Below, in pieces: positions 58,706-64,000 of a DNA stretch of 64,000 bases. The notes under the pieces were generated by a model. That model ran no database searches, was not told the origin of the DNA, and worked only from the letters and a program-made list of their open reading frames with translations. Made by a program: the position numbers and the translations under genes. Numbering within the stretch: the stretch's first letter is position 1; each line of letters begins with the position of its first letter. The stretch is from Apricaphanius iberus (Eukaryota > Chordata > Actinopteri > Cyprinodontiformes > Aphaniidae). Location: contig JAPXFQ010000338.1 of the NCBI GenBank assembly GCA_028564705.1, positions 558,001 to 622,000 of the forward strand, written 5' to 3'.

Positions 58706-59604
58706 AAAATGATAAAAATGACCACAAATTTGATTGCGCTTTGATACAAATTGCAGACCTCTACATGTTTGTGGGTGGGAAAACTTTAAAAAATCTGCAG
58801 TTTATCGAATACTTGCTCTCCCCACTGTATGTTGTTTTATGCATGTTGGTTCAGTCAGTGAATAGTTTCAGTACATTTCATAGTGTGTTAATGTCATGGT
58901 AAAGGGGTGTTTTCAGATTTAAATAGGTGTTAACTCATTAGTGGAAGTAGCTGTGTAGCCCATACTTTCAAAACAGGAGCATCATGATCATTCCTAACCA
59001 GAACCATTGATGGCAACTTGATGAACAATAGAGCTTTATCTGCTGAGTGTTTACTTTTGCAAAAATGGTAAGTTGTGATATTCAATTAAGACTATCTTAT
59101 TTTAGTCAACCTCAACCTAGTAATATGCGTTGTTATTTTTTTTTATAGGAGACCAGGCATACATTCATCTCTCTCCTCACATGTCTATCATCCAAACCTG
59201 CATCATCAGCTTTGTGGAAATAACAAAGACAATAAATATAACAGCCTTTTCTCCGAAAAATATCTTCTCATACTCTGGCATAAATTAGTGCTGTGGGAGG
59301 TACTCCCAGTGTAAACACAGTGATCCCTCAATCAGCACTTCAATATACAGCTCATGTTTCCTCCACCACAGTAGCAGTCTGTGTTATGGCAAAACTGTTT
59401 AAGCCTCTGACTGAAAACAGTGTAAGATAGTCCCATGAAGAGGATGCTTGGGGTTGTCCCATATTAATGAGAAACTGTCACCTTTACATTCAGAAAATGT
59501 TAACAAGTTAATTTTTCCCAAGCAAACAATTTAATTGTTTCATATTCCTAATAAAAACAATAAAATTAAATCTTATGTTGCTGCAAAACCAGACAAAAGT
59601 TATA
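58706..59604. other. Unrecognised DNA
   Basis: A T-rich tract ending in ATAG at about 59149 precedes a 55-codon open stretch. Without a good donor or recognisable peptide I do not call an exon. Confidence 0.4.
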
Positions 59605-59825
59605 ACAAATATGGGGGGAAAAGTACAAGGCAGATGAGTTTAAGTATCTAGGTGTCTTGTGCACACGTGCTAGTAGAATGGTCCAGAGATGGACAGGTGG
59701 ATTTTGACCTTGTCTGCAGTAATGTGGTCACTGTTCCAGTTTGTTGTGCTGAAGAAACAGCTAAACCAGAAAGCAAAGCTCTCAATTGACTACTCCATCT
59801 ATATTCTGACATATCAAGACACAAG
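59605..59825 (+). pseudogene. RTE-type LINE ORF2 fragment
   Basis: The plus strand reads KADEFKYLGVLCTRASRMVQ followed by broken sequence with 'gtctgcagtaatgtggtcac' and 'aagcaaagctctcaattgac'. This parallels the teleost RTE-type region 'EFKYLGVLFTSEGRM', 'AASAVM' and 'KAKLSIY'. Same region as 51230-51520. Confidence 0.7.
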
Positions 59826-59879
59826 AAACAGTACAAAACCAGACACAGAGGACAGCTAAATATTTTCTAAAAAGGATTT

Positions 59880-60655
59880 TATTTAAGAAGCACTGTGAAT
59901 CGTCTCTGGAGGAACCAGGGAGCGGGAACCAGAAAGCTGAGCCTGGACTGCAAGAGGAACAAGTATGGAGATTAATGAAGGAAGAGAAACTGGCTGAAGA
60001 TGTGATGCTAAAGTTTCTGAATCGGTGATGAGCTGCTTAGAGGAAGGGAAGTGGGAATATGTGGTCTGTGAATTGCTGGAGGTGGATGAGCAATGTCCAA
60101 TTATTGTCTGTTGTTCTGCAGGTGGATGACATGAAGGAGTCCAAAGGATTTCCAGGACCGAGGGTGAGTTCTGCTTTTCTCTGCAGGTGAAGAGATTGCT
60201 GGGCGACAGGCAAGCCGCTTGACAACAGCAACGGAGTTGGTGAGTATTGATGAAATTACAATGCGGGGAGTGGTGTAGAGGCTGACCAGGCAGGAACATG
60301 ACTGATGGAATGTCTTTGGCTTGGAAGGTTCCGGCGGAAAGCATTGGAAACCCTGGGAGGATATACGAGGAGAGAAGCAGGTAAGTCAAAATTCCAAAAT
60401 CTTAAGCTAGGGATCTTATTTGGATTCTCAGGGAGTAACTTGGCCATGTACCATTTTAGAAGCGAGAACCAACTAGCGTCAACCTGCAAGAGATTCTCTC
60501 CTTTTGAGCTGGATGGTGATGAGGACCAACAAGGAATACCCGGTGGCTGCTGACTACCACACCCTGCAGAGAAGGTTGGAGAAAGAACACAAACACACCC
60601 ACTCTCCGGCACACAGCCACAGAATCCCAACATGACCAGACCTCAGATAAGTTCA
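59880..60655 (+). other. GC-richer segment with clustered splice-site motifs
   Basis: On the plus strand: attgtctgttgttctgcag then gtggatgac (60121/60122); 'ccgagggtgagttctgc' (donor ~60163); 'gcttttctctgcag' before 60187; 'gagttggtgagtatt' (donor 60240); and 'gagaagcaggtaagtcaa' (donor ~60379). The resulting segments have stops in most frames. A 168-codon minus-strand frame covers 59883-60389 but is antisense to these sites and unrecognised. This may be part of a non-coding transcript or a retroelement/repeat. I favour repeat-derived DNA. Confidence 0.35.
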
Positions 60656-62639
60656 AAACAATGATACATAGACATACAGGCTGGAAGGAAAATAAAATGT
60701 CTTCATCTATAATACCAAAACCCTAAACTGCAATATTTAGCTATTTTTGCTTGTTTTTGATACAGTGTAATGGTTTACATGATTATTACAACATTCACAC
60801 GAATTTAATACTGCCAGATAGATTCAGAATTATAAATATTGTCTGAATTACACCCATAAATCCTGATAAACATTTTTTAAATGTGTTTTGTTTGTCTTTT
60901 CAAAAATCTGAACTAATGTCACTGTTAATTTTATTTATATTTAACAAGCTACAATTAAACAGCAGTTCTTATAATTTGCTGTAGGGCAAAACGTTGAACA
61001 AGAACAAGAGCAAAAATATTATAGAATATAATTATTTTAATTATATGCGACATTTGGCTGACCAATCATTATATATAAACTTCCTCTATACAGCACACTG
61101 CTTGTGATCATGACAGGTCTTTTTCTTTGTTCACTTTATCTTTGAACTTGATTCCAATCAAAATTCACATTAAGTCATATCAACCTTTTTTATTTTCATT
61201 CAGGTTTCTCCTCTTTGAACACCAACAGAAAGTAACTTACAAAGTACACCTGGTCTCCTGTGGAGCCCTCTGGTGCTAATAGGATCCAAACTTTCACTTA
61301 CGAGCAATAAATGGTGCAAATTAACTGTTAAGGAGAGACAGAGAAAGTCATTTATGTAATAAGGCCTTGTAATAATCTCATTAAAAAGAAGAGATGGGCT
61401 TTGGGACAAGACAATTATCCCCATGTCTTCCTAACATTTAAGGTATTTATTACTTGAGCTTTGCGGGACTCCACTCATCAGCATCCTGATTTGTGTTCTG
61501 ACCCGACGCTGGGCTGACATCCAGGGCGGCTGAGGAGTGCTGCTATCAACACGCAGGTGAAGTGAAAACTTGAACTGACTGAGCTTTCCCCCAGTGGCTC
61601 GACAACATGCCTAATGGCCTTGGCTCATGGCCTTCCCATGCATAATCTGTCGATACAGTTCTCTTCCGCTTCTCTTCCACTTGCAACGTCCCATCTGGAC
61701 CCAATTCACGAACTGCACTGGTGTGTGCCTTTCCCATGGGATCTTCTCCTGTCCTTGTATAGTGCATAAACTTGGTCCTCCTATCAACATAACCTGAGTT
61801 TGACCCCCCATTCAGTCTGCTGAACATCAGCTTATTGTTATGGTCTACGGTTTAGTCCCTCAAGGGTTTCACATTTGGGCTCAGAAAGTAACAGTAAAGC
61901 TCTTCAGGAAAGGTGCACCACCGTATAGGAGCGAGAAAAAAAAACTCTAAAGAGAAAGATAAATGAAAATCATGAACAATTACTAATAAACCAAAAGGGG
62001 TGCCAGCAGAAATAGTTTAAGAAACAAATCATTAAGGGATTCCACAGCACTATGTAACATCAATTTTACTGTCATTTTATGCATAAATAGGACAAGAGTG
62101 CAAAGCTGAATTCATCTATTACAACATAGTCTGTCTGTTATTGTGGTTGGGGAATCAAATAGAATTGGTGTGCTGTTCAAGTAGCGAACTTCACTGTGGT
62201 CAAGTCAGCTTCAACTTCTAGCATTGATTTTACCCACATGTACACGCAACAACAAAACATCTGAGGGCTAGAGTGACAATATTTTTCGAAGTGGATGGAG
62301 AGCCTAGCCTGGATAAAAATCTCAGTCTAATTATTACATGTATAATTGTATCTTGAATGAAAACATCCAGATTTAAATATGCAAGATATGGACAAGATTA
62401 CGAGGAAATAGGATGAAGACAGTAAGGAAATAACCTCCCTCTTTTTTTAATATAAAAATTATTTTATGTACTTAGTTATTTAATTTGGATTTATACAAAA
62501 TTTTACATTTTCTACAGTAAGTTCTGAACATAAAGTTTTAATATTTAGCTTCCAAACAGGTGTTTCTTAGACTACTCACTCTTTTACAGTTTGACTATAA
62601 GTCAAGAAATTAGCAGCTATCTTAACTAATGGCCCTATT
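60656..62639. other. Unique DNA, nothing firm
   Basis: Bases 61450-61830 are GC-richer, with two overlapping minus-strand frames (93 codons at 61546-61827 and 66 at 61611-61811). Neither is recognised (see findings). Confidence 0.45.
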
Positions 62640-62835
62640 AAAACTTTCAGCCCCTCTTTTGACTATTGGCCAGGTAACCAGCTATTGGCTATCAACTATT
62701 GGCTATTGGCCTTTTTAAAAATAATTATCAGCCATCGGCCAAACCCATTATTGGTCGTTGTCTACTACGGTGCCCTCTTTTTGATTATCGGCCCTGCTGG
62801 CGATCGGCCAAACCCACTATTGGTTGTTTTTTGGG
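62640..62835. repeat. Degenerate direct repeats, ATCGGCC/ATTGGC type
   Basis: 'atcggccaaacccattattg' (about 62735) recurs as 'atcggccaaacccactattg' (about 62804), and shorter 'attggctat' units precede them. The texture matches a teleost DNA-repeat end rich in 'tatcggcc' motifs. Confidence 0.5.
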
Positions 62836-64000
62836 TTTTCCCCTGCAAATAAAAAATGTATAATAAAGTGTTATGCTCGTGTTAGCAAGTTTCCTCTCTG
62901 TTTTGATATGACTCTTTGATCGCTCAGCTAAGGACACATTTTGAAACAATTCTAGTTAGGCATATGACAAAGCTCAAAGAAAAAGAGATGCTTCATATAT
63001 TTTTGCAGCATACAGTATTCTGTTTAATTACATGGTTTGCTGACAAAGACTCAGCAACCGTAAAACAATAGCAAAGATATTTGGAGTTGGGTTCAGTCTG
63101 TGATCATTCATACATTCCTTAATTTGGACCTACATTCCTAATTATTTGGTTTTTGACAGAACTATTCACATTGTGATTCATAGCATTACTGATTTTCATG
63201 ACAGCATTACTTTCTGTCATATCCGGGAGTTTGTATGCGATATGCATGGGTGTGAGATCTCTTCCTTTTCAGTGGTTCACTGCTGGTGATTATGGCTGTT
63301 CCTTTTGTTGTCAAGTGCACCTAAAATTTCTTAATCTGGCAGTGGGGAGCAAAATAAGTTGTCGGACGACTGTTCTTGGCCTGATGACCCAAAAAAGTTT
63401 GTACAAATCCAGCCACTCTGTTTCTTCCTTCTAGAGTACATACTAGGGATGTCACAACCAGCATTTTAGGCCTAAGATCCTGATCTAATTTTTTAACCTC
63501 AAACCCAATCCGATCAAATATTTTGCTTTTATTATTAAAATGTATAAAACCTGAATATATTTTGAGCAGGTAACTCAACTTTTTATAAGACTAGTTTTAC
63601 AGATAAGTACTCCCATTATTGTTGATAATACCATGAACCTGTTTATAGTTGTGTGTAAAGGCCAGAAGGTAAGTTTCTATGTTTTATTATATTATTTAAA
63701 GATTAACTCACCCACTACCAGAGCCAAAATCCTCCCATATTTTCCTGCTTGAAAAATGACTCAAGATGAGGCATTGCCTCATGGTACATGGAGGGGGAGG
63801 GCTGGGTGTGGTCTGCACTGTGAACTGACATGAATGCCCGCAGTTTCTGCAGCGGGACACAGACAGACAGCAAGAAAGATGCAAAGCAATAGCTATGTAA
63901 ACCTTTATTGCCTCTGAGGCAATTTCTCTTCATCTCTTTCAGAGGGAAGGGACTCAAGGGAGACAGATTTTGTGGAGGAGGTGAGCAGCCCTGAGCAGTA
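62836..64000. other. Unrecognised DNA to the window edge
   Basis: 'actagggatgtcacaaccag' at about 63443 may be the end of a hAT-like repeat, but no partner end is seen. No gene supported. Confidence 0.4.

Noticed and set aside
59883..60389. 168-codon minus-strand frame, the longest outside the GC-rich repeat
   Set aside because: Antisense to a cluster of consensus plus-strand splice sites, Ser/Pro/His-rich without a domain, and likely in repeat-derived DNA.
1..64000. CRISPR array, bacterial operons or phage-like genes
   Set aside because: Composition, repeat content and lack of long ORFs indicate vertebrate nuclear DNA. No regularly spaced direct repeats with unique spacers were seen.

Overview
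This 64 kb window looks like AT-rich nuclear DNA from a ray-finned fish, probably a percomorph. The evidence is its repeats. I recognise, from memory of teleost families, tRNA-headed SINEs, L2-like LINE pieces (one with an SGNH-type ORF1), RTE-type LINE pieces with ATGG tails, decayed Tc1-like elements, several hAT-like non-autonomous elements with 8-bp target duplications, and many MITE/foldback elements. There is no bacterial-style gene organisation. I see no rRNA or tRNA gene, no CRISPR array and no intact long ORF. The longest open frames (at most about 210 codons) lie in GC-rich repeat DNA or antisense to it and are not convincing genes.

Layout. 1-2680: the 3' part of a very GC-rich, unclassified repeat; a short relative sits at 53069-53262. 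2.8-5.9 kb: poly(A)/(TA)n, a Tc1-like end and AT-rich DNA. 6.0 kb: the best protein-coding candidate, a 90-bp plus-strand internal exon. 6.4-7.3 kb: a hAT-like element with an LTR-like insert. 8.5-9.0 kb: Tc1 remnant. 11.6 kb: a possible 12-nt micro-exon. 14.7-21.7 kb: dense repeats (LINE ORF1, two LINE 3' ends meeting tail to tail, a 0.7 kb TIR element, foldback, Tc1). 22.8 kb: MITE. 24-29 kb: mostly unrecognised AT-rich DNA. 29.5-45.1 kb: nested transposons (a 5'-truncated LINE tail with 13-bp TSDs, two TIR elements with related ends, a second copy of the 0.7 kb element nested in another repeat, an L2-like LINE, SINEs, and an inverted pair of hAT-like copies). 46.8-53.3 kb: SINE, LINE pieces, a large AATA-rich foldback and the second GC-rich copy. 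53.4-60.7 kb: a TIR element with exon-like sequence, a hAT-like insertion in a TACA microsatellite, an L2-like 3' end, and a segment with several consensus splice sites. 60.7-64 kb: mostly unique sequence.

The simplest reading is intronic or intergenic DNA, possibly a large intron of a plus-strand gene represented by the exon at 6.0 kb. No pathway or operon can be described. Repeat names rest on remembered teleost consensus features and motifs visible here; none was checked by a database search.
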